From Casuarius casuarius (lineage: Eukaryota > Chordata > Aves > Casuariiformes > Casuariidae), in contig PTFA01000193.1 in the NCBI GenBank assembly GCA_003342895.1, positions 284,583 through 348,582 on the forward strand: a stretch of DNA of 64,000 nucleotides, read 5' to 3'. The notes under the pieces were generated by a model. The model ran no database searches, was not told where the DNA came from, and saw nothing but the letters and a program-made list of their open reading frames with translations. The position numbers and the translations under genes were made by a program. Position 1 is the first letter of the stretch; each line of letters opens with the position of its first letter. Below, piece by piece: positions 1-12,850 of this stretch.

Positions 1-1421
1 AGGCAAGGCTGTGAAAAGGAGAACATTGGGATCATTCAGGAAGCAATTAGAGGCTGTCCTCAGGGAAGAAGGGTATGGGAATTGGTAAGTGTTGATGGGA
101 CAAATGGCCATTTCTAATTCCTGATATCCATCTATTTGTTTAATGTGCAAGTAAACACCATGGTTATGGGGTGTAGCATGTGTTGGAACTGCTGCCTGCT
201 ACATTAACACGCCAATAACACCACTTTATGGTAGGAACGTGGACGTGCATCATTAGCAAATTCAACCTGGAGGGAGCTGGGTGGTATAAACTGCTCATGC
301 TGCACTGCAGTGACACACGAGCCAGCTACGTGTCAGGACCTGGCAGAGTTTTCTCTGAACATGGGTGAGATGACCTGGATGGATCCTGGCATATGCCAGC
401 TCCCTGCATGCTACTTACTCGCCATCTGTGCAAGCATAAACCACCAGACATAACCCTGTGCCCACGCACTGCCCTCCTGCTCCTTGCTGGCATGACTTTG
501 CCCTGAAATGCCACGTGCGTGGAGTTCTCCTCAGTGACCTTGCAGACAGGTGCTGCTCACATTAATATATCCAACAGAAAACACTAATTTGCTGAGCTAG
601 CTGCTTGGGCATGGACCAGACCTTGGCGGGGGGGAGCAGGCTTTGCTCACAGCTAGTCTGGCCATGGCCACTGCTATGTGTGAATGCATGCGTCATGCCC
701 CTTCTCCCGTTTCTTTGCAGCTGAGTCCATCCCCATGCTGGAAAACCATCTAGATCTTGATTCGTTTGGGCTTTAAGGGTTTATGTGATGCAGGCACTCA
801 GACCAGATGAAGAACACAACCAGAAGGTATGGAGAACCAGGAGGGAGGGTGGTAGAGAGGTCCAAGGCACGTGGAGAGGCCCCATGGTAGAGACCTGGTT
901 CAATTCTATGCTCTGATACAGTGTGACTGAGTGGGGCGGGTGTTTCCTCTACGTTGCTCTTGGCCTTTCGTGTGAGTCAGGAAGGTACGAAGACATGGGG
1001 GCTCTCTCTAGGGCTGGTGGGGAGAGGGGAGCTGGGCTCCTCCGGGGGCAGCTGAGGGCAGATGCCTTGTTTAGCTGCTCCACTGCTCCCCGTGGAGCTT
1101 CTCCCTCAAATGGCATCGAGGTGGGACTTCAGCACTGAAAATGTAGAGCCTCGAAACTTGCCTCTAGAAGATGACAGGACTGAAGCCATGTACAGAACAC
1201 AGGATTTAAGAGCTCTGGGATGGGTTTATTCTGCAGAAAGCAGTGGGCATGGGAGTACAGCGGTGATGGATTGCCCTCCTTGGAGCCTCCAAAACCACTG
1301 GGACGGAGCTGAAGTGTGTGGGAGGACATCTGCTCCTCAAAATGCATGGCCGTTCCTTTAGCCCTCAGGGGACTTTGATAAGGACAAGCACAGAGCTGCT
1401 CAGAAAAAGCTTTAAAACAGC

Positions 1422-1444
1422 TTTTTTCTTTTCTTTTCTTTTCT
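1422..1444. repeat. (TTTTC)n pyrimidine microsatellite
   Basis: A short run of T-rich units of the form TTTTC repeats about four times with slight irregularity at its left end. It is a simple polypyrimidine repeat with no sign of a flanking element. Confidence 0.8.
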
Positions 1445-4400
1445 GCTGTATTTAAACCATGATTGAAATATGGTAGTTGGGACTGTGAATAGGTGAGTGA
1501 TAAATCTCACCAGCTAGTGAGTTAAAAGGTCTGGACCAACAGCTAGCATGCCCCAGAGGTGGGAGTCCTTGGTAAGACTCTTCTGCCTTGTTTAGGCGAC
1601 CACCCCAGTGCTCTCTTTGGCTCTCTATTNTATAAACCCCCAAATTTCAGTGCCTTATGTCTCAGGCAGTGATTAAACCACATAAAACAGCATCGCCAGA
1701 GAAAACATACACATTTAGCATCGCAGGCTCCTGAGAAGATAGCAGTCTGCNGTGAGCCTGCAGACTAAGTGCTATGCTTGTGAATTTTAAAGTTAATACT
1801 TCCAGACACAGGAATGAAGAGACCTCTGGAAGCACAGATTAATAAAAGAGACATGCCAAGAGGAAGAGTGAGCTTGACGGTAACAAAGAAAAAGCTCTTT
1901 GATGATATCACAGCAGAAGGAGAGAAGGCAACAAGAGGAGGATATTAAAAAGATGAGAGAGGAGCTGAATTTGACTAGATGGGTGCGATCAGGATCAAAG
2001 TAAATTAAAGCTTTTTACAAGGAAAACCATATAAGAAATAAGTTTCAACAATTAAAATGAACAGGAGGAAAACTTCAGCATTTCTGTAGACAGAGTCTAC
2101 AAGATACAGAGAGNATTTATGTCTCATGGAAAATCGCCTATATTTTTGGGGAGTGTTTAAACAGCAATGCTAACTGAGAGAAGAAATTGGAGCATATAGA
2201 AAGCTGGCTATTGGCAGGAGCTAGATAAAGCCATCTCCAAATTTTTTTTGGTGGTGCAGCTGGAAAATGCTTCTTTGCTGAAAAGAAAATGTTCAGTGTG
2301 AATGGGTACATCTCGAGAAAGATGGACTTTGCAACCATAAAAAAAAAAAGGTGGGGGGGGTCAGTTCAGTTGGTTGGTCTTACCAACCTGCAAGGGAAAT
2401 GTCTCATTTCAAAGAGGCNTTTTTTTATGGAACTGAGGTTTGTATTTGGTGCTTAAAACACGCTAGATCAACCAGGATGTTTTTGTTTTATTGAACTCAA
2501 CTAGTCTGAATGTCCCCAAGGACATATAACAGGATGGAAAAGCTGTGATTTATGGTGCTTCCTGTCCACTACAGAACAACAAACACCACAAATTTTATGA
2601 CCTTGGAAGAGAGACTCCAAAGCTGAACCCACTTTGCTCAAAAATACCTAGAAAACANTGCAGAGCCTGCTGGAGCTGGTGTGAGTCAGAGAAGAGAAAA
2701 TCAATAGGGAATTACAAGTCAGAGCATGGGAGCAGAGTTGTCCCCTTGTGCTCGGATGCGTTTTCCTTCAAACGTGGGGTGATAGCAGCGCTGGGTGCTA
2801 AGAGCTGGCNTTTTGGCACCCTGCAAAGAAGTCGAGACAAAGGTGTCATCACTCTTACTATTTTGATCTCTTACTCACACACAAAAGCCGGAGGGAAAGC
2901 TGTGATGGACACATGTGTGCGCATGTGCTTTTTAATTTTTCAAGACTTGTCAGCTTTAAAGAGAAGGTTGGTAGCTATAACAGTTTTGTCGTGTTCTCCT
3001 ATCAAACCCACAACAGTGACCTTCTCTGCTTTTATATCAATTACATCAGCCTAACAGCACATCTCGGTCACGTGCTCCATCCCGAGAGGGTGTTATTTTG
3101 CCTTAATGCTGCGGAGGTCTTCGTGAAGGTTGCGTGTTAGCAGATGAGCTGGCTGAAGGAGGAGGAAGGATCCCTCTGGGAGATGCACTGGTGAGGAGAC
3201 CAGAAGGGTCTGTATGCGAGAGATGTGCTGGGGTGACAGGGAGGTGGCAGAGATCATCCAGGTTTCTCCCTCTTTTTAATGTGTTCTCTGCTCCCAGGGT
3301 TCTGGGAGGCTGCCTGGGCCACGAGGAGTGCCACCATGGAGCACAGCCTTCCTGGGCTCGTTTAACTCCTATTTGTGCAGGATGGGTGGGGAGGGTGAGA
3401 GCAAAAATATTCATTCTGCGGAGCAGGGTTTAGCCTCAGAAGTGCAGGCTATGTCCTCCTGCACCCAGGTCCAGCCAGTTTGCTGAGCACTGGGTCACCT
3501 AGGGCATGGGGACACTGTCTTCTGAGCCTGCAGGCAGCAGCTGGGCAAGTACTTTGGGGGGGTGAGACAGGCAGAAGAACAGGACTTTGCTTGTTGCTTC
3601 TGCTGAGACCTTCCGAGCTCTGCGCATAGTTACCCAGGCTCAAATCTGAGACCCGTCAGACCCGCTGACATGCAAATATCTTGCTGCAGGACCGTGCTGC
3701 TGACACAGCCAGAGCTGCACCTCAGAGGCTTTCTGGTGGGCCACTTACTGCATCGCAGGGATGTGGCATTCTTCAAAGAGTCTCTCGTTCCAGCACACTG
3801 GTGAAATCCAGAGGTCGTGTGTAGTAATTAGGTCTGTTGACAGCCTTGGGCGATCACCTCTGGTTGCCTTGGGCAGCCTCGTAGGCTGCATTAAGTGCCT
3901 TTTAGTGAGTCTCAGTGCTCTCTTGGGACGGAAAGGAATGGAGCAGCTGGGGGATCCCATCAATACTTTATTCATGCTACCTTGCAATCGCGAGTGGCTC
4001 AGCTCCAGCAGCCTCATCTGGGGCAGGGCATCACAGGACGCAGGTCTCAGATACGAGGATGAAGCATGCTGAGACCTGTGGTTGCTTGTTCAGATCCTGC
4101 GAAGTCCCTGAGGGGAAAGGACAGATGTTGGACAGGAGACAGAGGTGGCCAGGAGGTACCTTGGATTCACTGCCAGGCACTTTTGGATACCACGAAGGAC
4201 TCCCCCANGCATGGTCTAGGAGGCATTTCGGTCCAGATAAGAAAAATAAATGTTTGCCTGAAAAGTATATCTGGGAGAGGTGAAAGAAAGAAGCTTTCTG
4301 AATGCAGGATGAACTCAGTGAATGGGACTGAAGAAAAGGGGAATTTTTGAAAAAGCAGACACAAAAAGAGTATTATTTATTCTGACATTTCCAAATTCAG

Positions 4401-7400
4401 TACTCTTCTCCCTTCAGTCTGCAGTCTGTTGATTTCAAAAGGAGGAGGGAAAAGGCTGAAAGATCCATGAAAAAGAAATGTGTTTTGGGCCACCTGAACT
4501 TAAGGGCTTTTTAAAAGTTTTTGTTTGGATTCTGCATCAGCTGTGCAAAAAGCAATCCTGTGGCTGAAGCAGCCTTGGGAAGGACCCCGTCTGGCTTACA
4601 GACACGAGGAAAATCTGCTCTAGTGCAAATTCTCTGCTAAACTCCATTTCTGGCAATTCTTAAAAAGAATTGGACTTATTNTTCACAAACTAAAGAGAAG
4701 TTACCGATGACATGGGATAAATTGCACACCCGGTCCCCCACCATCCTTCCTTGCTCGAAAGACATGAGAAATGTTGTCTGAGCCACAGCTACGCCGTCTG
4801 CGCACTTCAGACCCGCTTTTATCTCCCACAGCCCCGTTCCTCCGTGGGCCGTGCTCCGACCGCCTCGCAGGCGTGCAGGACCCCAATACCCCCGTGCTGC
4901 CTTCAGCACTGCTGCTCGTCAAACATTTATAAGCCAGGTCAGCCTGCCCTTGCGATACAACCGAGTAGAAAGATGTTTTTGTTTTTGAATTCATACCAAC
5001 AGAGCGCTTGTGCCATCGATTCCAGTCCCTGGGTGTCTTTCAATAATAAATTCCTCCCAGCTAGCACTGAGGCTACCTGCAGACTCTAAGTTCTTACCTT
5101 TGTTTCTGCCTTTGTAAACTGGGAAGAAAGGTCTTTGCTTGCTNTGTGAAAGCCAGCTGCTGTGTGAGCAGCTGGCCTAATGAAGCGTCGCTCTTCTAGC
5201 CTTACATCGAAGACAGGATCTTCCGGTGTCTGCCAAGGGTGCAAGCTTGGATTGCCCCAGCNGGGGCAGCTGCTGCAGCTCCATCTCATTTTATTCTTAT
5301 TGACCGCTCTCTGCAGCCTTTCTCTCATCATGAGACTAACGAGGGTTTCTCATCTCAGCTTGGTCCCTATTTTCATAATTCTTCTAGAGCTCATTCCTGT
5401 AAAACCCTTTAGATTTGGTGGTGGTTGGCCAAAGGCTTTGGCAGTTGGAGACTCGAAGGTCTTAGACCGCAACTGGTGAGACCTGTCTGTTGAGGTCTTG
5501 GGATAAATGAGTCCTCACGGCGTTTGGGCTGGATATGCCGAGTGAGCCAGTGGTCAGAGAGAGCCTGGGCAGCCTGGGGCTGTCAGCACGTCCCAGAGGG
5601 CAGCGGTAGGGCAGGAGGGAGGCAGAGAGCTCCTCACAGCNTGGAGGTGAGGCCAACGTGGTGGCCACTGTGGTGTCAAGGACAGACAGTCCTGTGCGTC
5701 TGGCTCAAACAGTGGTGCTGGTGATGGGGGAACTGGGCTTGGGACATGAGAGTCTTGTTGCTCAGCCTCTGTGTCGCTGCAAGGGCCTGAGATATTTCCA
5801 CCTATGGCACAGCATCTTTGACGGGAAGGATGGAGGCATCTTCCCCTGCAATAAGACCCTAGTCAGGAGGTGGACTCGGTGGTCAATTCCGAGGATATTT
5901 TGGGAAGGTGCCTGGTGCTCTGCAGCCAAGGCTCCCAGTGGAGGACTGCGCAGGGACACCCGTCACGCGGGCTCTGTTGGGACCCATGGACGTGCACCAA
6001 GCCCTGGCCAGCAGGGCTGTGACCATGCAAGTTTTCCCAAAGCCCTGAGTTATCTTTTTGCTGCCTGGCCCTTGCCAGAAGGACCTGGAGAAGCACTGCT
6101 GGAGCAATGTCTCCCTTTTCCTGGGAAAAACCCCCAAACACCACCAGATGCTGGGCTGACTCAGGATGGTGGGAAACGTGCCACCTCCTAGCACACAGTC
6201 CTCTGAAAATCAGGTTGTGAGCATCCATAAGACAGGGACTGGGCCTCTCCTCACTTCAGAGATAACTGGGCTGGGTTTTTGGCAGAAATCTTTCTCTGAA
6301 GGAAGCAAGAAACCTGCCAGAATAATTTTTTTATGTTTTGTGCCTACGNGGCTTTGCCTGACTGCAACAGCTGGGAGGCTGGTGGGGGGGGTGGGAGAGG
6401 GGGACAAACTCCCATCAAAATCAAACAATTTTTTTTTAACTCAGCACATGGAAGTGTCTTTATTCTCCTTCAAAAGTTGAACNTTTTGTGTTTGAAAATT
6501 TTGTCTGGAAAACTGTTTTGCTGTTTGTGGATTTAAAAGCAAAGTGTCCNTTTTCAGCTGGTGAGAAGAGCAAGCCGTTTTCTCTTTTTGTTACATTTGC
6601 TTCCCCTCACCCCCTAAAAAGCTTCCATTTTCAAACAAAAGCCCTTGGCAGAGGCCAGAGCTGGAGTTGCAATTATTTTTTCCCCCGAAGTAGGGGGGAT
6701 TTGTCCTCAGACCGCAGTGGGGCTGCTGCTCCCATGCCCTGCACCTTTCGAGCACCAGGGACTCCAGCTGGAACCTGAGCAACTTCCAGCCACTGTTACC
6801 TTGTAAATACAGGAGCCTTTGACTTCACGAGCATTTAAAANGATTTATAGGTGTAATGACTCTAACCACATGGCCCGGAGGGTCTATCCATCTTCCACCA
6901 GTTTGCCAGTGAAGCCTCACGAGCTCTTAATGCTGCTCTTGGCAAAGTGGCCTCCTCCCCTGCNGCTTCAGCTCTTGATCTCTGGCGTGTACATCCCAAT
7001 TCTCCCTGTGCGCTTTGGCTAAGGCTAAATCAAGATTTCTATTTTTAGCCACTTTCTTGTGTTCATCTCTGTGACTTCTGAGACATTTCATCCTTTGCAT
7101 GTTTTACCCTGTGGGTACTTCCACCAGGGGCCAGTGATATCTCATCTTGGTGGCCTTGGGAATGTGCTGTTTACTAGTGTTAGGTGTCTGATCAGTGCAC
7201 TGAAAATNCTGCTCCTTACTATTTTTATATATGATCCTACCTCTGACTTGAGGCCATTGAGAAGCTCTGAGACCCCCAGGCATTTATTCAGACTTTTATC
7301 AAATTTCAGTGCTTCTTTTTTTAACAGTTTATATAATTTTTTTAAACTTGTGCATGTGCTGCACAGTTGCCCCCCAGGGTGGGGACACTACCTCTGTGCA

Positions 7401-10400
7401 AGGGGAATTGNAGAGATGGGACATACGGCCCAGAAAGGGTGGGGAGGAAGCTGGGCATAGGACATGTCCTCCAAGAGGTGGCAGAAGACCCCCATTGAGC
7501 TGAAATCCACCCAAAGGGTGGNAGAACCGTGCCACAAGATTGACCCCCCCCCATTTCATGCTGCAAAACCTGGCTGATGCTGCTATTGACTTGAGAGCAG
7601 ACTTGGCCCAGAAGATTCCTTCCCCTGAAACCTCACTGGCAGATAAATGTTGATCCATGCAAAGCTTTAGCCAGTAGCAGCTACAGCAATCACCATGTCT
7701 GCAACCAGCAGAGGCGGGAGCTTCGTGAGCTGTTGTGATTCCCCCAGACNCATTCACGGGCAGGAAGAGAGCAGCACATCTGCCTGGTCTGAGAAACAGC
7801 TCTGCCAGTTTTCATCTGTGACCTTGCAAAGTCACCGAGCTATGAAACGGCCAAGAAAGAAGAGCTGGGACAGACCCTCCCTCACCACGCTGCTTTGGAG
7901 AGGCTGGAGGCCACAGTTCGCCTCCGAACGCTGGAAAGACGGCTCCGAAATGGGAGCCNGCTTGGGGCAGCTCAGAGCTGAGGTGGTGCTGCCTCTGTTG
8001 GCCCTCCCAACCAAGCACTCCCATCTCAGGCTCTGTGTTGTGGCCCGGGAATGCCATCGTCTTCACCTAAAGCAATCGTGATTCCTCTTGTGTGTCTGCT
8101 TGTAGCCACAGCATCAGGTTTGCCCAAGAGTAGCACCTTGGTTAACCAGTGGTTAATGGCAAAGAGGACGATCCCACCAGGAAGGAGGCAGGAGACACCA
8201 AATCCAGCCTGCCATGTAGCAACTCCCAGTAGCACAGCGCGGGGCCATCTCAGCTTGTTAACATTAAGCATGCCAAGAAGATGCAGGTTGCTTGACTTTT
8301 AATCACACACAAAATTCCCTCTTCCTTTTAACGCATTTTTTGAAGAGGAAAAGAACCGACTTTGCTCCATTGTAGGGTGGACTTCGAGGAGCTTGGTTCT
8401 GGTCTGAATTTCCATATCCCCNTATCCTCCAGACACTTGTGACCCTCAGAAAGCTGCAGTCTCTGCTCTTCCATGAAACATCCAANGGATGAGATGATTC
8501 AATAAAAAAATGTGCTCTTGGAATAAGCTCTGGAAGAAGCAGAGCCAGAAAAGGTTTCTAAATCCCCATGTTGTTTAGACTGAAAACTTAGAAAACACTT
8601 TACCAGGTCCAGATAGCAGGAAGCTGGTACCCACAGACTTTCGCATCGGAGGATTTCTGTGGTGTAGCAAATGTTAATAAATAATCAGGAAAGTTAGTTT
8701 TCAGGGAATGGATGCAATTGCCCAAAAAGATGCAGCCACCTGAAATAGAAATCTGCAGAATGATCTTAGCCCAGCAGAGTGGGAAGTGCACACAGAGGAG
8801 AATGACCTTATTTTCCAGAAACGGAAAAGGAGCTGCAGAACAGCCATCAAATCTGCTCCCGTTCTTTAGACGGATCAACAGACTGGATACGAAACGTTGT
8901 GTGCTCTACAGATACATCCTAACNATAGGCAGGCAGTAATAGAGTAGTGGGGATGCATCGTGTCATGTTTTCACATTTCTTTCTCCTTTGTTTGAAATGT
9001 GCTTGAAGCCAAGGCAGGGATAATTTGCAGCAAATAATTTATCGAGTGCTTAGAGCTGCCTCTTCTGCTTGGCAGCTCCTCACACTTGAACATAGCTGTT
9101 TTCTGAGCTTGCTCAGCATGTTGGCTTTTTTCTTTTTTTCCTGAAACCTCAAGCAATCCTCACTGCTTTTCTTGATGTTGTGTCACTTTTTCCCCTGAAA
9201 AAGGGACTGGCAGCCCCATTGCGGTGATGGGACATTGCAGTTCAACCAGACGTTGTTCAGCCTCCCTTCACCCCACCCTCCCCACCAGGGCTGCAGGTTC
9301 TTTTTCCAGGGACATGGTTGAATCCTTGGCTGGCTCATTGAGTTGTTTTTAGAAAAGTTTGCTGCTCTCTCCCACCGTTGGAGAACTGACAGAGCTGCCA
9401 CTTGGTCTCTGGACCAAGGAATGAAGCGATTCCCAACATCCTGGTCAAAGGAGGGCTGCAGTGGCTGTGCTTGAATGTCACTTCATTTCCTTGTTACTCT
9501 TCTCAGCCAGTTAAAGCCAATCAGGAAAGGAAAAGGTGTAATCAGCTGCTGCTGTAGCAATGCTCCAAAACTCCCAGCCCTTCGGTCAGGGCACCGTACT
9601 GTGGAGTTTTACAGAGCTGCTCTCCCCAGCTGCTCAAATCCACAGCTTGGATGAAAATAATTGCTCCTTGAGCAATGGCATGAAAGAAGCCTGATTTCTT
9701 ATGGCTTCCTGCCCCTTATTCCCTCCAGTCCCCTTCGCCTCCAGCAATGCGGCCGCGTCCTCCGCCTCCTAGGACAACCCTTCCAGGGAAAGGCAGCACA
9801 CGCGTCGGTGCCATGTGCGTGGTCCCTCAGCCTNGGCACTCCCCGTCAGCCTCGCTGCTGCTTGAGCAGGGCCAGCCTCGATCCCAGCAGAGCCACCAGC
9901 TTGGTCTCCCTTCTTCTACTCAATGNGCAGGACCTGGAGTATTTCTGAGAGCCCTCAGCCCAGTTTCCTTGGAATGGGCTCGTGGGTGTGAAAGCTGCTT
10001 GGGGGTGATGTACGAACAGACAAATAGGCTGATAATGAGAGCTCATAAGCTGTGTTTCCTCCAGAGACAATGTTAAACTCATGATTTTCTATTGCATCCT
10101 GAAAAAAATGGCACAGCTACAGTTCCTGGCTTTCTCAGGACTCCATCCAGCCACAGCACATCTGCGACTGCCGTATCTGCTTGCAAATCTTGGTGGGGGC
10201 TAGGGTTAGTGCTAGGGGTCTGGTTACTGGGTCTAGGAAAATCCTCCGGTGTGCCATGCNCTGGGGAAGCCCCTCTGGGCTTTCGACGTGGTGGCACCGT
10301 GTTGCCAACTCCTGTGAGCATATCCTGCGTTTCACCAGCGGGTGGGTGGAAGCAGAGGATTTGCGTGAGAATAGCAGTTTTCTTTGCACGTTTCCAGGCT

Positions 10401-10817
10401 TCTTCCTGAGCATTTGAAACTGTGAAACGAATGTCACCTTCCTCACTCTGGAGGTGGGAGGCACAGGAAAAGAAAACAACAACAAACTCCACCCAATATA
10501 TATTTCTTTTAAGGAAAAGTCTCGTGACTGTTTAAGGCAATCGCATGATTACTGGGAGGCTTGCTGCTGGGTATTGCNCAGGGCATGGAGAGCATGGAAA
10601 AACCCGGCTAGTGCAGAGCTGGGGAAAAATCCTGGCTCAGGACAGTTGGGAAGAGCCTGCTGACATGGCAGCACCTCCCTCGCGTGAAGCGGTGCCAAGA
10701 TGGGGCAACGGGCCAGGCAGGCAGCCGCACGTCGCGTGATGTGTAGCGCCATCCTGCACAAGCCGCGAGGAAGCTGATGGGCTCCTCTCGCCTTCTGAGA
10801 GCTGCTCCCGGGCGGTG

Positions 10818-10908
10818 TCATGAGGTGGTGCAGCATCCCAAGGCACAAAAGTTTTTNAGTCCTCATGGGATGCTGCACCTTCTCATGAAGTTTCTCCCAC
10901 TTCATGAG
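10818..10908. repeat. Compound inverted repeat able to form two alternative hairpins
   Basis: The arm at 10818-10840 and the arm at 10866-10888 are inverted copies matching at 21 of 23 positions, with an uninterrupted 14-bp core (GGTGCAGCATCCCA and its complement). The spacer is 25 bases and contains one N. A second perfect 9-bp inverted repeat, CTCATGAAG at 10882-10890 and CTTCATGAG at 10900-10908, overlaps the right end of the first, so the two stems would compete. No target-site duplication or transposase frame was seen. It could be a small non-autonomous element, a hairpin RNA precursor or a chance palindrome. Confidence 0.75.
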
Positions 10909-10960
10909 CTTCTGCAGCCCAGGGTCTGAATACTCAATAACTGGGATGTCAGGATCAGGG

Positions 10961-11020
10961 ATGAGGGTGAGAGCATCAGGATGAAGGTGAGAGCATCAGG
11001 ATGAGGGCGAGAGCATCAGG
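10961..11020. repeat. Minisatellite, three 20-bp units
   Basis: Three head-to-tail units of 20 bp (10961-10980, 10981-11000, 11001-11020) share the pattern ATGAGGGTGAGAGCATCAGG with one or two substitutions each. The preceding bases contain a decayed partial copy (ATCAGG). Nothing suggests coding function. Confidence 0.9.
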
Positions 11021-11516
11021 CCAGGCTCTGTCCCAGCCCTCTGAGGTAGATGGACCCACTGACTGTCAGGCTAAATTTTGATNCCTGCAAAGTTTTGCAC
11101 GCACTAGAGGCACTTCCAAAAGCTGAGCTGTCCCCAGCTAAGCTGGGCTGCCTGCAACGGCCTCCTGTGCAGCACTTCTAGCTCGTGTAGCATCCTCACA
11201 CCCAGGAGCACCCGGTGAGGTGGCCCTGCTTGCTGGACAGGGCTGGGTGATCTTGGTCCTAAGCACCACCAAGCTGTGGCTGCAGTGATTCGTGATGACG
11301 TGCTCGTGCGTGTGGCAGCCTGGTGCATGCGCTGGCTCAGCTGCTCTTCGCCGGAGCCAAGCGACCCTTCTTGCACGGGGCCTTCTTTTACACCATGCTC
11401 CAGCCACGGCTGTGCTCTCTGCAGGCATCCCTCATGAGCAGAAATAATCATTTTCCTTAAGAAATGCAACTTGCTATTCTTGGCTTCAGCCCAAAGCCAA
11501 CATCTTCAAAGGTGGT

Positions 11517-11532
11517 TTTTTTTTTTTTTTTT
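11517..11532. repeat. Poly(T) tract
   Basis: Sixteen consecutive T residues are followed by CCC and another T run up to TTCCAGCAA. It could be the complement of an old poly(A) tail of a retrocopy read on the minus strand. The adjacent sequence was not recognised as any gene or LINE, so this stays a simple homopolymer. The CTTCCAG end also resembles a plus-strand splice acceptor, without a supported exon after it. Confidence 0.7.
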
Positions 11533-12530
11533 CCCTTTTTCTTCCAGCAACTCGAAACAAAACACATTTCACAAAATGAGGAAGCTGAGCCTTGCTTATT
11601 TTTGACATCTTGAAAGGGGAAAAGCAACAAGGTTTTTCTGTGCAAGGAGTTTCATAACTCCGGTCTGCAGCACCCGTCTGAGAGCCAGAGCGCAGACAGC
11701 GAGGGGACCAAAGGAGGGTCTCCCTGGTGAGCACGCTGCGGGTGCCCGGCAGTTTTAAGACACGAGGCAATGCTGGATGAGAGCAGAGCAGAGTTACAGA
11801 GTTTCTTTAAGCACGTGGAGGATGAAGTGCTGGGATGGGACTTTTCTCCCAGAGTTTGGCTCTGCAGCGCTCACGAGCACGGCGGTGCTGGAAGCGGCGA
11901 GGGAAGATTTGTCGCCCGGGGGCACAAGCAGCAAAGCAGCAGGACGTAAATCTCTGCTGCCTGCTGAGGAGAGGCCAGAGGAACGAAGCTGCTTGTTAAT
12001 CTCCCCGCATGATGGGTGTCCAGGGAACTGGGCACTCAAGCAGGGCCTTCTCCTAGGAGAAAAGCAGGGAAAAACTGACCTGAACAGATAACTAAGGGCA
12101 TCAGTGACAGCTGCTGCCCGAGATGCCCGCCGGACCCAGGGAGAGCAAAGCCAGGGCACAGACTATTTCCAGCATGATGCCGGTGCTCACGCTGCCATTT
12201 TAAGGCAGGAGATTAAGCTGATTTCTCCCTTGTGCAGCCGAAGAGATTACATTTCGAGGGCCATATCCAAGCCTTTCGGCTCCTGTGTCATCACCCAGAG
12301 ACAGCTGCTCATTTTGGGAAGGGCCACGGCGTTGCAGCTGCTTGGATCACAGGTTAATGGTCCTGAAGAGCGCCGTGGGTAGAAGTGCATCACTTACCTC
12401 GCCCCACACAGGCTCCTGCCGTGGCAGGACCAGGCTCCAAACTCAGCCCAGCACCCGTCCGCGATGCCGCTCTGCCTGCTGCCATTGAGAGTCCGCCAAG
12501 TACGACGGCCCGCAAAGGCTGAGCTTTTTA

Positions 12531-12850
12531 TTAGCGGTTATATCAGTGTAGAGAGCGGACAGGCATGTCCTCAGCCACCATCCCCAGGACGTGGCATAAT
12601 GTTCCCTTTCGTCGAGTATGAATTTGGCTTTGCAGCTGATAGATAAGACAACTGGCATCGACACAACGTGCGTNGCCTCTAATCAATTGCCACGCTAGAG
12701 CCTTGACAGCGAAACGGTTTGTACCCAGTGGTAATTATTTGTTCCCTGCCAGTCTTAGAGATCACGCCGCTTTCAGTGCGATAAGCAATTGAAATATAGA
12801 CAGTTTTTAAACTAACCCTCAGAGCCTGAAAGTCAAAGACATCAACCGTA
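12531..12850. promoter_or_regulatory. Putative conserved non-coding element
   Basis: This unique, AT-leaning block sits in GC-rich flank and has no open frame of interest. It contains a GATA-type site (AGATAAG near 12641), CAATTG near 12684 and homeodomain-like TAATTA near 12733. The composition contrasts with the neighbouring sequence. The regulatory role is inferred from composition and motif content only, since conservation could not be tested. Confidence 0.2.

Noticed and set aside
890..910. GGTTCAATTCTATG, another tRNA T-loop-like word
   Set aside because: No acceptor stem or A box nearby.
2545..3054. 169-codon plus-strand open frame
   Set aside because: Crosses two N positions, no recognisable protein, and no splice or promoter context.
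5658..6191. 177-codon plus-strand open frame in the 3' flank
   Set aside because: Several other frames are open over the same bases; no known motif or clear start context.
11500..11650. Poly(T) followed by unique sequence, possible tail of a minus-strand processed pseudogene
   Set aside because: The adjacent sequence was not recognised as any gene, and no target-site duplication was seen.
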